Shown: positions 50,468 to 58,635 of the stretch, piece after piece
How positions within the stretch are numbered: the stretch's first letter is position 1
Layout: every line of letters begins with the position of its first letter
Assembly: GCF_002993285.1 (NCBI RefSeq)
Contig: NZ_CP027433.1
Location: 124,001 to 188,000, forward strand
Direction of reading: 5' to 3'
From: Gordonia iterans
Lineage (GTDB): Bacteria; Actinomycetota; Actinomycetes; Mycobacteriales; Mycobacteriaceae
DNA length: 64,000 nucleotides
Translations under genes and position numbers: made by a program
The notes under the pieces: generated by a model
Seen by the model: the letters and a program-made list of their open reading frames with translations, nothing else
Told to the model about the DNA's origin: nothing
Database searches by the model: none

Positions 50468-51891
50468 GGGGTGACTCCCGCCAGGACGCTCGCGCGCACC
50501 GAGTCATCGATCGTCGACGACGGTCCGCCCACCCGGAACCCGGCACCGCGGTGGGCCCCTGGGAGCCGATCACCGTTTCCGAAGAGCTTGTGCCGCAGCG
50601 TCCCCGGGCGGTACTCACTCGGGTAGGCGCCGCGCCGCACGAGGCTGGGGAGCACGTGATCGACGATGTCCTCGAACGACCCCGGGGTCACCGCGTAGGC
50701 GATGTTGAAGCCGTCCACGTCGGTCTCGTCGACCCAGTCGGCGAAGGTCTGGGCGATCTCGTCACCGGACCCGATGAAGACCGGCCCCATCCCGCCGATT
50801 CCGCCCCACTCAGCGAGATCCCCTACGCTCCAGGGCTTCCCGCTCTCGCTCGCTTGCGCGAACGCACTCACGGCAGATCGGATGGCGTTCGATTCGACGT
50901 CGCCGATCGGCGCGGCCAGGTCGTAGTGGGAAAGGTCGATCCCCATCCAGCCGCTCATGAACACCAGCGCTCCCTCGTCGGAGGCGTAGCGCTGGTACTC
51001 GGCCGCTTTCTCCCGCGCGGCCTCCGGAGTGCTGGCAGTGATGACGGTGACAAGGGTGTAGATCTTCGCGTCGTAGGGGCCGCGGCCCGCCGCGACCAGT
51101 TCCTCGCGGATCTTGCCGACCAGCTCTCGGAGGATGGTCTTGGTGGGCGCCGCGACGAAGACGGCCTCGGCGTTCTGGGCGGCGAAGCGCCGTCCGCGCG
51201 GCGACGCCCCGGCCTGGTAGATCACCGGAGTGCGCTGAGGCGACGGCTCCGACAGATGGATCCCGGGCACCCGGAAGTGCTCGCCGTGGTGGCCGATGTG
51301 GTGCACCTTGGCGGGATCGGCGAAGATCCCGGCGGCCCGGTCACGCAGGACGGCGTCGTCCTCCCAGGAGCCTTCCCACAGCTTGTACAGCACGGTCAGG
51401 TATTCGTCGGCATGGTCGTAACGCTGGTCGTGGTCCAGCAGACCGTCGTCGCCCAGATTGCGGGCCGCGGACGGCAGGTACCCGGTGACCACGTTCCAGC
51501 CGATCCGCCCGCGGGTGAGGTGATCCAGGGTGGAGAGCCGCCTGGCGAAGGGATACGGGTGCTCGAAGCCGGTACCCGTCGTAATACCGAATCCGAGATG
51601 CTCGGTCGCGTGCGCCATCGCTGACACCAGCAGCAGCGGGTCGTTCACCGGGATCTGAGCGCCCTGCCGGATCGCCGCTTCGTCGGTGCCGGCGTAGACG
51701 TCGTAGGTGCCCAGGACGTCGGCGATGAACAGTCCGTCGAAGCGGCCCCGCTCGAGCACCTGAGCCAGATGCACCCAGTAGTCGAGGGTGTTGTAGTCCC
51801 ACGAGCGGTCGTCGGGATGGCGCCACAGTCCGGGCGACTGATGGGCGACGCAGTTCATGTCGAATGCGTTGAGATGGATCTGTCGGGTCAT
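50464..51891 (-). CDS. NtaA/DmoA/SnaA-family FMN-dependent monooxygenase (luciferase-like)
   Basis: A 475-residue two-component flavin monooxygenase of the NtaA/DszA/SfnG type. Signatures: HLNAFDMNCVAHQSPGLWRHPDD at the N-terminus, RGRIGWNVVTGYLPSAARNLG, HHGEHFRVPGIHLSEPSPQRTPVIYQAGASPRGRRFAAQNAE. Enzymes of this group cleave C-S or C-N bonds, including DszA of desulfurising Gordonia, and need FMNH2 from a separate reductase. Operon with a MetNIQ-type transporter points to use of an organosulfur compound as sulfur source. ATG 51891 (MTRQIHL) or 51900 (MVAMTRQ) may be used; neither has a clear ribosome-binding site. It is 150 bases from lldD. Confidence 0.88.
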   Translation of the reverse strand: MTRQIHLNAFDMNCVAHQSPGLWRHPDDRSWDYNTLDYWVHLAQVLERGRFDGLFIADVLGTYDVYAGTDEAAIRQGAQIPVNDPLLLVSAMAHATEHLGFGITTGTGFEHPYPFARRLSTLDHLTRGRIGWNVVTGYLPSAARNLGDDGLLDHDQRYDHADEYLTVLYKLWEGSWEDDAVLRDRAAGIFADPAKVHHIGHHGEHFRVPGIHLSEPSPQRTPVIYQAGASPRGRRFAAQNAEAVFVAAPTKTILRELVGKIREELVAAGRGPYDAKIYTLVTVITASTPEAAREKAAEYQRYASDEGALVFMSGWMGIDLSHYDLAAPIGDVESNAIRSAVSAFAQASESGKPWSVGDLAEWGGIGGMGPVFIGSGDEIAQTFADWVDETDVDGFNIAYAVTPGSFEDIVDHVLPSLVRRGAYPSEYRPGTLRHKLFGNGDRLPGAHRGAGFRVGGPSSTIDDSVRASVLAGVTP

Positions 51892-52041
51892 GGCGACCAT
51901 CGTGGGGCCGCCGATGAGCTACGAGAACCGTTGCACGCGTGATGGGTCGAACGTCGGCCCGGGCGGACTCCCTGCCCGACGAGCGATGTCCTGCATTGCC
52001 GAGGCGTCAGGCGAACGCTGCGATTCCTGATCGCCGGCGAC

Positions 52042-53421
52042 TCAAGGAAGGTGTTTCAGCGCGGACCGGTCCAGATCGGCGACGCTCGTGTGCCCGGACA
52101 AGCCGAGGGTCAGGTCGAGTTCGGCGAGGATGTTCGCGACCGCGTCGCGGGCGCCGTCGGCCCCGTTCAGGGCCAGACCGTACATGTGCGGACGCCCGAT
52201 ACACACCGCGTCGGCGCCCAGCGCGAGCGCCTTGAACACGTCCGAGCCGGTGTAGAAGCCGGAGTCGACGAGGATCTTCACATCCTCTTCGCCCACGGCA
52301 TCGACGACGTCCACCAGTGCGTCCGTCGAACTGATCTCACCGTCGATCTGCCGGCCACCGTGGTTGGAGACGATGATCCCGTCGATGCCGAGCTCGACCG
52401 CCGTCCGAGCGTCGTCGGGGTGCAGGATCCCCTTGAGCACGATCGGGAGGGTGGTCTTCTCGCGCAGGGACGCGATGTCGTCCCAGTCGAGCGACGGCCG
52501 CGAATAGATGTCCAGAAACGTCTGCACCGCCGCCGGCCCCTTGGTCACTCGCTCCTTGAGCCCCGACGACCGCCCCCTGAGCCCCGTCGACCGCCCCTTG
52601 CGCCCCGTCGACCGCCCCTTGAGCCCCGTCGAAAGGGTCCCAGACAGCTCCGGCATGTTACGCACGATCGACAGCAGCGTCTTGATCGCGCCGAGCGAGA
52701 CCTCCTGCTTCGCGGTCTCACCGGTCGACGCGGCGTCTCGCATGCGCTCGGCGACGATCTCCCAGAACGACGGGTCCGAGGTGTACTGGTCGATGCCCTC
52801 GGCCCGGGCGAAGGGCAGCGAGCCGAGATTCAGATCCTGCGGCCGCCAGCCGAGCATGGTGGTGTCCAGAGTGACGGTCAGCGCCGCCGCACCCATCGTC
52901 TCCGCGCGTCGGATCAGACTGTCCACCAACCGGTCATCGGTCGACCAGTACAGCTGGAACCAACGGGGAGCACCCGGTTTCACGGCCTCCATCGCGTCGG
53001 CGACCCCCTCCATCGGCGCGCAGCCCTGATTGGAGAAGATGTAGGGCACACCGAGTTCCGCGGCAGCCCTTCCGATATGCACGTCGGCATCCGGGTAGGC
53101 CAGTGCGCCCGCACCGACTGGCGCGAAAAGCACTGGAGCAGAAAGTGTCTGGCCGAACAGCTCGGTCTGCAGGCTTCGTTCGCTCACGTCTCTGAGGACG
53201 CGCGGGACGATGGCCCAGGAGTCCAGCGCCCGCCGGTTGGCCGTCATCGTCCGGCCTTCACCGGCGCCGCCCGCGATGTAGGCCCAAGCGCGGCGCGACA
53301 TCTTGGCGCGTGCCCGCCGCTCCAACTCTGCGAAATCGGCGGGCACCGTGGGCGTGCGCCCGTGGACGCCGGCGGTGTAGACGTCGTTCTGCCGGGAACG
53401 CCCGAAGTTCACTGAAACCAT
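52042..53421 (-). CDS. lldD: FMN-dependent alpha-hydroxy-acid dehydrogenase (L-lactate dehydrogenase family) with repeat-encoded insert
   Basis: A 459-residue member of the glycolate oxidase/lactate dehydrogenase/mandelate dehydrogenase family. FMN contacts are in APVGAGALAYPDADVHIGRAA, PIVLKGILHPDDA (Lys) and IVSNHGGRQIDGEI with the catalytic His and Arg (about 360-367). KILVDSGFYTGSDVFKALALGADAVCIGRP closes the barrel. Between NMPELSG and PAAVQTFLDIYSR, in the position of variable loop 4, is a basic insert of four 7-residue units (STGLKGR-like) coded by a 21-base tandem repeat. Preceded by DUF4334 (8 bases) and a Baeyer-Villiger enzyme, so its substrate may be a product of ketone oxidation rather than lactate. 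The gene symbol refers to the family. Confidence 0.85.
   Translation of the reverse strand: MVSVNFGRSRQNDVYTAGVHGRTPTVPADFAELERRARAKMSRRAWAYIAGGAGEGRTMTANRRALDSWAIVPRVLRDVSERSLQTELFGQTLSAPVLFAPVGAGALAYPDADVHIGRAAAELGVPYIFSNQGCAPMEGVADAMEAVKPGAPRWFQLYWSTDDRLVDSLIRRAETMGAAALTVTLDTTMLGWRPQDLNLGSLPFARAEGIDQYTSDPSFWEIVAERMRDAASTGETAKQEVSLGAIKTLLSIVRNMPELSGTLSTGLKGRSTGRKGRSTGLRGRSSGLKERVTKGPAAVQTFLDIYSRPSLDWDDIASLREKTTLPIVLKGILHPDDARTAVELGIDGIIVSNHGGRQIDGEISSTDALVDVVDAVGEEDVKILVDSGFYTGSDVFKALALGADAVCIGRPHMYGLALNGADGARDAVANILAELDLTLGLSGHTSVADLDRSALKHLP
52554..52637. repeat. Four tandem 21-base units inside lldD
   Basis: Units start at 52554, 52575, 52596 and 52617; each is close to CCTTGAGCCCCGTCGACCGCC. 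Unit length of 21 keeps the frame. The last unit, read on the minus strand (CCTTTCGACGGGGCTCAAGG), is identical over 20 bases to the intergenic copy at 6232-6251. Confidence 0.95.
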
Positions 53422-53429
53422 GGAGCGAC

Positions 53430-53933
53430 TCAGTCCCCGCCACCGGGAGCCGCACCGTCGCGGTCGCGCTGAAGGTAGAAGTAGAAGTGACGGTCGCGGA
53501 CCAGCGAGGTCTTGCCGTTCATGATCCCCATGAGGGTGGTCTCGTCGACTCGCTTGAAGTGATCGATCACCGGCTGCCCGTCATAGACCATCGACGCGGT
53601 CACTTCCCCGCGGAACTCCACCGGCCAGAGACTTGCCTCTCCTTTGCCGATCTCCTTGTTGGAGTACAGATTCCCGTCGTCGTCCCGGCAGACCATCGGC
53701 GCCACACGGTACCGCGAGTCGAACCACTTCCCGTGCCAGCGCACGAGCGCGAGTTGACCGTCCATCGGGTGCCCGGACGGCAGCTCGCCCCCACGCCAGT
53801 GGCCGAGGATCTCGTCGATCGTCACCGTCGGCAGCGCCGCCCAGATCTCGTCGAGGTGTTCCGGAGCACTGATCTCTTGCGAGGAGACGCGCTCGAAGAA
53901 TCCGGCGATCGCCTGTTCTCGGGTGAGGATCAT
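53430..53933 (-). CDS. DUF4334 (GXWXG-DUF4334) domain protein
   Basis: A 167-residue protein. The GXWXG part is ILGHWRGGELPSGHPMDG (about 41-58) and HGKWFDSRYRVAPMVCRDDDGNLYSNKEIG precedes a DUF4334 part VEFRGEVTASMVYDGQPVIDHFKRVDETTLMGIMNGK. Such small proteins of unknown role lie beside oxidoreductases in mycobacteria-related genera. It overlaps the Baeyer-Villiger gene by ATGA and precedes lldD by 8 bases, so it probably acts on or binds the same hydrophobic metabolite; a lipocalin-like binding fold is possible. Confidence 0.87.
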   Translation of the reverse strand: MILTREQAIAGFFERVSSQEISAPEHLDEIWAALPTVTIDEILGHWRGGELPSGHPMDGQLALVRWHGKWFDSRYRVAPMVCRDDDGNLYSNKEIGKGEASLWPVEFRGEVTASMVYDGQPVIDHFKRVDETTLMGIMNGKTSLVRDRHFYFYLQRDRDGAAPGGGD

Positions 53934-55462
53934 TGGGCGGTCTCGCTCTCTTCAGCGGCTTCCGGAGTGTCGGTCGGCTCCGGTGCGACGACGGCGACCG
54001 CCGGCTCGGTCCGCGAGAACACCATCGCTTCGGTCACGTCGTAACGGCGGGCGTCGATCGCGTCCAGCAGCGCATTGTGGCGAACCTGCCACGGCGCCTC
54101 TTCACCCGCCTTCGGCAGTCGTCCGCCGGCACGCTGCACGTATCCCGAGCTGAGGTCGAAGAAGGCGTGCGCCTTCGGTTTTGCCCCGTCGAGAGTCGGG
54201 TAGGCGCGCGTGTAGCCGTTCGCGCGCATGTGAGCCAGCAACTCGGCCACCGCTTGACTGGTGAGGTCGACACGCAACGTCCACGAGGCGTTGGTGTACC
54301 CGACCGACCACGCGAAGTTCGGAACATCGTCGAGCATGTACGCCCGGTAGCCGTACTTCTCACCCGGGTCGACGCGCTCTCCGTCGACGGACAGGTCGAT
54401 GCCCCCGAACGCGACCAAGTCCAATCCCGTTGCGGTGACGACGATGTCGGCCGCTAGCTCACGCCCCGACGAGACCCGGATACCGGTCGGTGTGAAGCTC
54501 TCGATGGTGTCGGTGACCACCTCTGCACTGCCGTCGGCGACCACTTTGTAGAAGTCGCCCTCCGGGATCACGCACAACCGCTGATCCCAGGGCTCGTAGG
54601 CGGGTTTGAAATGCGTGTCGACGTCGTATCCGTCCGGCAAGTAGTGGAGCGCCAAGCGCCGGATCAGCTTGCGTGAAGCCTTCGGGAATCGGCGGCAGAA
54701 CGAGTACAGGCCCAGCGTGACGAAGGCGTTCCGGTAGCGCGTGATGTCGTGCGCCGCTTGCCAGGGCAGCACGCGCTGGACCAGTTTGGTCATCGGGTCG
54801 CTCCACGGATACGGGAACATGTAAGTGGGCGACCGCTGCAGCATGACGACGTGTCCGGCGTCGGCAGCCATCGCCGGAATCAGCGTCACCGCCGTCGCAC
54901 CGCTGCCGATCACCACCACGTTCTTGCCTGCGTAGTCGAGGTCGTCGGGCCAGAACTGCGGGTGCACGATCTGTCCGGTGAACTGGTCCTCACCCTCGAA
55001 CTCGGGTCGATAGCCGGCGTCGTATCGGTAGTAGCCGGTGCAGAGGTAGAGAAAACGCGTTGTGACGGTGCGGGTTCCGCTATCGCTCAGCAGATCGACA
55101 GTCCAGAGGTCGGCGGACCGGTCGAAGTCGGCCGATACCACCTGGGTGGAGAAGCGGATGTGCGGATAGATGCCGAAGTCACGCGCAGATTGCTCGATGT
55201 ACTCGCAGATCTCCGCACCCTCGGCCATCGTCCGCTCCCCGCGCCACGGGTTCCACGGATAACTGAGGGTGAAGATGTCGGAATCGCTGCGCACACCGGG
55301 GTAGCGGAACAGGTCCCACGTGCCGCCGATCCGCTCACGTTGTTCGACGATGAGGTAGGTGAGCTCTGGATTCCGTTCGCGGACACGGTAAGCCGCGTCG
55401 ATCCCGGACAGTCCAGCTCCCACGATCAGGACGTCGTAATAGTCGGCGTCGTCGAACGTCAT
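53930..55462 (-). CDS. Flavin-containing Baeyer-Villiger-type monooxygenase (EthA-like)
   Basis: A 510-residue FAD/NADPH enzyme. FAD site DVLIVGAGLSGIDAAYRVRE (about 10-29); Baeyer-Villiger fingerprint F-x-G-x3-H-x3-W-P is met exactly by FTGQIVHPQFWPDD (about 172-185); NADPH site KNVVVIGSGATAVTLIPAMA; late motif DIVVTATGLDLVAFGG. EthA of Mycobacterium tuberculosis, which activates ethionamide, is of this type and length. It would convert ketones to esters. The ATG at 55462 (MTFDDADYY) is used; the frame upstream is open but overlaps the space before ku. First gene of the operon with DUF4334 and lldD. Confidence 0.92.
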   Translation of the reverse strand: MTFDDADYYDVLIVGAGLSGIDAAYRVRERNPELTYLIVEQRERIGGTWDLFRYPGVRSDSDIFTLSYPWNPWRGERTMAEGAEICEYIEQSARDFGIYPHIRFSTQVVSADFDRSADLWTVDLLSDSGTRTVTTRFLYLCTGYYRYDAGYRPEFEGEDQFTGQIVHPQFWPDDLDYAGKNVVVIGSGATAVTLIPAMAADAGHVVMLQRSPTYMFPYPWSDPMTKLVQRVLPWQAAHDITRYRNAFVTLGLYSFCRRFPKASRKLIRRLALHYLPDGYDVDTHFKPAYEPWDQRLCVIPEGDFYKVVADGSAEVVTDTIESFTPTGIRVSSGRELAADIVVTATGLDLVAFGGIDLSVDGERVDPGEKYGYRAYMLDDVPNFAWSVGYTNASWTLRVDLTSQAVAELLAHMRANGYTRAYPTLDGAKPKAHAFFDLSSGYVQRAGGRLPKAGEEAPWQVRHNALLDAIDARRYDVTEAMVFSRTEPAVAVVAPEPTDTPEAAEESETAQ

Positions 55463-55523
55463 CGATTCTCGCCACCTCTCTCGTTCTGCGATGACGTCCG
55501 GATCTTCCCGGACGCCCCTGCGG

Positions 55524-56432
55524 TCAAGCCGATTTGGCCGTCCCACCGGACGGCTTCTTCTTCGCCCCGGTCTTCCGCCGAGTCGAGGTCTTCGGCTTCT
55601 CGGCGGCTTCTTCCGACTCCGCCGCTTCGTCGGACTCCTTCTCGCCGGAGTCGGCGCCGGCACGGCCCTTCACCGATGCGCGCAGCGCGGCAAGCAGATC
55701 GGCCACCTCGTCGTCGCTCCCGGCCGGAGCCGCCTCCTCCTCTGGAAACGCTTGCTCGCCACCAGCTTTCGCTTCGATCAACTTGCCCAGTTCGATGGTG
55801 TAGGTGTCCTCGAACTGAGTGGGATCAAAGTCGGTCGCCATGGATTCGATCAACGACGAAGCCATCTCGAGTTCCTGAGGCCGGATCTCGACGTCTTGAT
55901 CGAGGAACGCGAAGTCGGGTTTACGGACCTCGTCGGGCCACAGCAGCGTCTGCAACGTCATCACGCCGTCGATCACCCGGAGTGCCGCCAGCCGGGTCCG
56001 GGTGCGCAGGGTGAACATCGCGATCGCGAGGCGATCGGTGGTCTCCAGCGCCTGCGCGAGCAGGGTGTACGCCTTCGGCGACTTCGACGCCGGTTCCAAG
56101 TAGTAGGGCTTGTCGAAATAGATCGGATCCACTTGATCGACGGGCACGAACTCGAGAATCGAGATCTCCGGACTCCGGTTCACCGGCAGCGACGCGAGGT
56201 CGTCTTTGGTCAGGATTACCGGTTTGCCCTCGTCACTCTCGTACGCGTTCGCGATCTGGCTGTAGTCGACCTCGACGTCGGTGCCCTCCCGGACGCGCCG
56301 ATACCGGACGCGGGTTCCGTCCTTCGCGTCGACCTGGTGCGACGATCGGTCGTGGCTCTCCGTCGCGGAATAGACTTTGACCGGTACGTTCACCAGGCCA
56401 AAGCTCAGATCACCCTTCCAGATCGAGCGCAT
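55524..56432 (-). CDS. ku: Ku protein of non-homologous end joining
   Basis: A 302-residue bacterial Ku. It starts MRSIWKGDLSFGLVNVPVKV, with RRVREGTDVEVDYSQIANAYE, IEILEFVPVDQVDPIYFDKPYYLEP-like sequence and AALRVIDGVMTLQTLLWPDEVR of the ring-forming core. After about residue 240 the tail is acidic, then Lys/Arg-rich (KTSTRRKTGAKKKPSGG), the type of basic tail that binds LigD and DNA in mycobacteria. It protects double-strand ends and recruits LigD. The ligase gene lies 2.8 kb away on the other strand, with a DUF222/HNH gene and a secreted-protein gene between. Confidence 0.95.
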   Translation of the reverse strand: MRSIWKGDLSFGLVNVPVKVYSATESHDRSSHQVDAKDGTRVRYRRVREGTDVEVDYSQIANAYESDEGKPVILTKDDLASLPVNRSPEISILEFVPVDQVDPIYFDKPYYLEPASKSPKAYTLLAQALETTDRLAIAMFTLRTRTRLAALRVIDGVMTLQTLLWPDEVRKPDFAFLDQDVEIRPQELEMASSLIESMATDFDPTQFEDTYTIELGKLIEAKAGGEQAFPEEEAAPAGSDDEVADLLAALRASVKGRAGADSGEKESDEAAESEEAAEKPKTSTRRKTGAKKKPSGGTAKSA

Positions 56433-56520
56433 GGGCCCATTGTGCCAAAGAACACATCCGATTGCGGAGCGCACCGGCCCGCGATGAAGCAGACGCCCCG
56501 GCGGCGGAGTGCGCACCCGT

Positions 56521-56573
56521 CGACGATTGAGCGAGCGCAGCCCTTCGGCGGAGCTCAGGGCGGGTACCACGAG
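56521..56573. repeat. Dispersed repeat copy in the 312-base ku-HNH gap
   Basis: TTGAGCGAGCGCAGCCCTTC then GGCGGAGCTCAGGG. This parallels the copy at 6218-6251, with the same TTGAGCGAGCGCAGCC start. The remaining gap 56433-56744 contains GGGGAGG as ribosome-binding site for the next gene and nothing else recognised. Confidence 0.8.
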
Positions 56574-56744
56574 TCGTTCACGAACCACGAGACGCAACCA
56601 CCATCGTTCTCGCCGGTTCGCGTCGTCGGCGTGTGGTCGAGAACGATTTTGTCGCACCCCCGTCGTAGAGTGACGTCAGACACACCAGATGAACGGCACC
56701 AGCGGTTCTACCAGCGGGAACAGCACTTCGGGGAGGTGAACATC

Positions 56745-58574
56745 GTGACCGTCAACGGCATCTCGTACAACGACGCCGCTGCCGAGGGTCCGCGCGATGG
56801 CTCGGTGACTGCTCCGGCCGGTGCCGGCCCTGCCGACGCGGACGTGTTCGATCCTGCGGTGTTGCTCGCTGATCTCTCACCAGCGCAACTGTTGGCGGTG
56901 CAGACCACGGCCGAACAGCGCTTGAGCACCGAAGCGGCCGCCTCGGTGGCCGCCGAGTCCGACGACGCCCTGCTGGGTCTGCTCGATGTGCGTGAACAGA
57001 CCCACCGCCGGGCCGAAGTGTTCGATGCCGCCCTGTACGTCGAAATCTCGACAAGCTCGATCCACCGAATCTCTGACCGTGGCGTGTACCGGCGTGCCGG
57101 GCACATCTCGACCCACCAGCTCTACGCCCGCGGCGCTCGTCTCGGTGAGGGTGAGGCCCGCCGCCGCCGGGTCACCGCCGAAGGCATCGGCGCCATGGGC
57201 ACGTTGACCGGTGAACGCCTCGAACCCCGACTGGCGGCGACCGCGGCCGCCGTCGCGGACGGAGACGCCGGCGGCGCCCACGTCGCCGCCGTTACCGAGA
57301 TCATGGAGAAGCTGCCGTCGGCGGTCACCCACGATCAGCGCGTCAAAGCCGAAGCCATGCTCGCTGATGCGGCGCGCCGTCTGGACCCGGCCGCGGTCAC
57401 CGTGGTCGGCAACCGGATCCTGGCCTGGCTCGACCCCGACGGGACTCTGGCCGACGACCACGACCGGGCCCGTCGCCGCACCTTCAACCTGCAGCCGCAG
57501 AACCGGCAACTGATGAGCAAAGTCCGGGCGCTGCTCACCCCCGTGCTGCGCGCGAAGCTGGAGGTGGTCCTGCATCAGTGGGCCACCACCGGGATGAACA
57601 ATCCCGGCGACCCGGATTCCCCGCGTGGTGCGGCCGATCAACCTGGCCTCGACCCGGCGGTCTTGGCGGCCGCGGCCGAGCGGGACACCCGCACGCTCGG
57701 ACAGCGTCAGCACGACGCCCTCGAAGCATTGTGCGACTGGGCCCTCGCGCTGGCCGGGCAACCCGCACCCACCCGGATCCCCTCACAAGTCGTGGTCACC
57801 GTCACTGACGAGGATCTGGCCCGGCAGGCTGGGATCGGCTGGACGGCGACCGGCACCCGCATCCCGGTGTCTGATCTGGTGCAGTTCGCCGCCGACACCA
57901 TCCCGTATCTGGCGGTGTTCTCCAAGGCCACCGGACAAGTGCTGTATTTGGGGCGCGCCAGCCGGTTCGCGACGGCGGCACAACGGTTGGCGCTGTTCGC
58001 CCGCGACCGGGGTTGCACCGCACCGGCCTGCACCGTCCCGTTCATCCGCACCCAAGCCCACCACCCTTCGACCGCGTGTCGCCGCAAGCTCCGCCACGCA
58101 TGCTCAGGCCCACGCATGCCCGACTGGACCGACTACGGCCAGACCGACCCTTCGACTCCGCTCAGGACAGGTATCGACCGCTTAGGTGGGGCGTGCGGAC
58201 GGCACAACCGCATGAACGGCACAACCCCGGGGCACTGGGAATCGACCGTCCTCACCTTCGGTCCCGACGCCGGACGCGTCGGCTGGCGGCCCGTCGGACG
58301 GGACACTCCGTGGCAGAGCAACATCATGTTCCACCCCGAACGGCTCGCACCCGACCCCGCCCGTGTCCCAGCAGCAGGTGAACCGCCCGCGGACACCGGA
58401 CCGCCCGACACGACCGGCTCCCGCGAGGACACCGACGGACCGCGCGGCAACACACGAATGCTCGACGTCAGCGCATTGCGTGAAGTGATCGCTGCACCGG
58501 ACGCGACCGGGCCACCGGGCGAACACCGGACTGCCCGTCCATTCCGGATCGTGCACGGACACTGGGTCGCCTGA
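56745..58574 (+). CDS. DUF222 / HNH endonuclease (13E12 repeat family) with three in-frame repeat insertions
   Basis: A 609-residue protein. The DUF222 domain spans about 30-330 (SPAQLLAVQTTAEQRLSTEA, AGHISTHQLYARGARLGEGEA, DGTLADDHDRARRRTFNLQPQ), then an HNH region from about 410 (LFARDRGCTAPACTVPFIRTQAHH, GGACGRHNRMNGTTPGHWES). The motif is broken by inserted residues: between AHH and MPDWTDYGQTD about 17 extra (PSTACRRKLRHACSGPR), and after GQTD eight extra (PSTPLRTG). A third insert of eight (TSSIHRIS) splits VEIS/DRGVY near residue 105. All keep the frame. Start GTG 56745 has GGGGAGG 8 bases upstream. The HNH may be inactive; the family is multi-copy in these genomes. Confidence 0.87.
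   Translation: MTVNGISYNDAAAEGPRDGSVTAPAGAGPADADVFDPAVLLADLSPAQLLAVQTTAEQRLSTEAAASVAAESDDALLGLLDVREQTHRRAEVFDAALYVEISTSSIHRISDRGVYRRAGHISTHQLYARGARLGEGEARRRRVTAEGIGAMGTLTGERLEPRLAATAAAVADGDAGGAHVAAVTEIMEKLPSAVTHDQRVKAEAMLADAARRLDPAAVTVVGNRILAWLDPDGTLADDHDRARRRTFNLQPQNRQLMSKVRALLTPVLRAKLEVVLHQWATTGMNNPGDPDSPRGAADQPGLDPAVLAAAAERDTRTLGQRQHDALEALCDWALALAGQPAPTRIPSQVVVTVTDEDLARQAGIGWTATGTRIPVSDLVQFAADTIPYLAVFSKATGQVLYLGRASRFATAAQRLALFARDRGCTAPACTVPFIRTQAHHPSTACRRKLRHACSGPRMPDWTDYGQTDPSTPLRTGIDRLGGACGRHNRMNGTTPGHWESTVLTFGPDAGRVGWRPVGRDTPWQSNIMFHPERLAPDPARVPAAGEPPADTGPPDTTGSREDTDGPRGNTRMLDVSALREVIAAPDATGPPGEHRTARPFRIVHGHWVA
57044..57073 (+). repeat. 24-base insertion with 6-base direct repeat inside DUF222
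   Basis: AATCTC (57044-57049) and AATCTC (57068-57073) flank GACAAGCTCGATCCACCG. Deleting 24 bases restores GTCGAAATCTCTGACCGTGG, coding VEISDRG. The inserted text belongs to the TCTCGAC..GCTCGAT family, compare 26252-26270. Confidence 0.75.
58066..58172 (+). repeat. Two CCTTCGAC...GCTCAGG elements inside the HNH motif
   Basis: Element 1 starts at CCCTTCGACC (58064) and runs to GCTCAGGC (about 58109); the 10-mer CCACGCATGC occurs at 58094 and again at 58110. Element 2 is CCTTCGACTCCGCTCAGG plus ACAGGT, 58149-58172, exactly 24 bases. Both retain the frame. Confidence 0.75.
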
Positions 58575-58635
58575 CACAGGCCCATCCAGTCAGTCCACCG
58601 TGCCTGCCCGTCGTCAGAATGGCGGTGAGACGGCC

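Noticed and set aside
51911..51990. Possible 25-residue leader before the FMN monooxygenase (MQDIARRAGSPPGPTFDPSR...)
   Set aside because: No ribosome-binding site, no cysteine and no coupling to the next start.
55491..56744. Extension of the HNH frame upstream by 415 codons
   Set aside because: This part is antisense to ku. The GTG at 56745 has a ribosome-binding site and the family text starts there.
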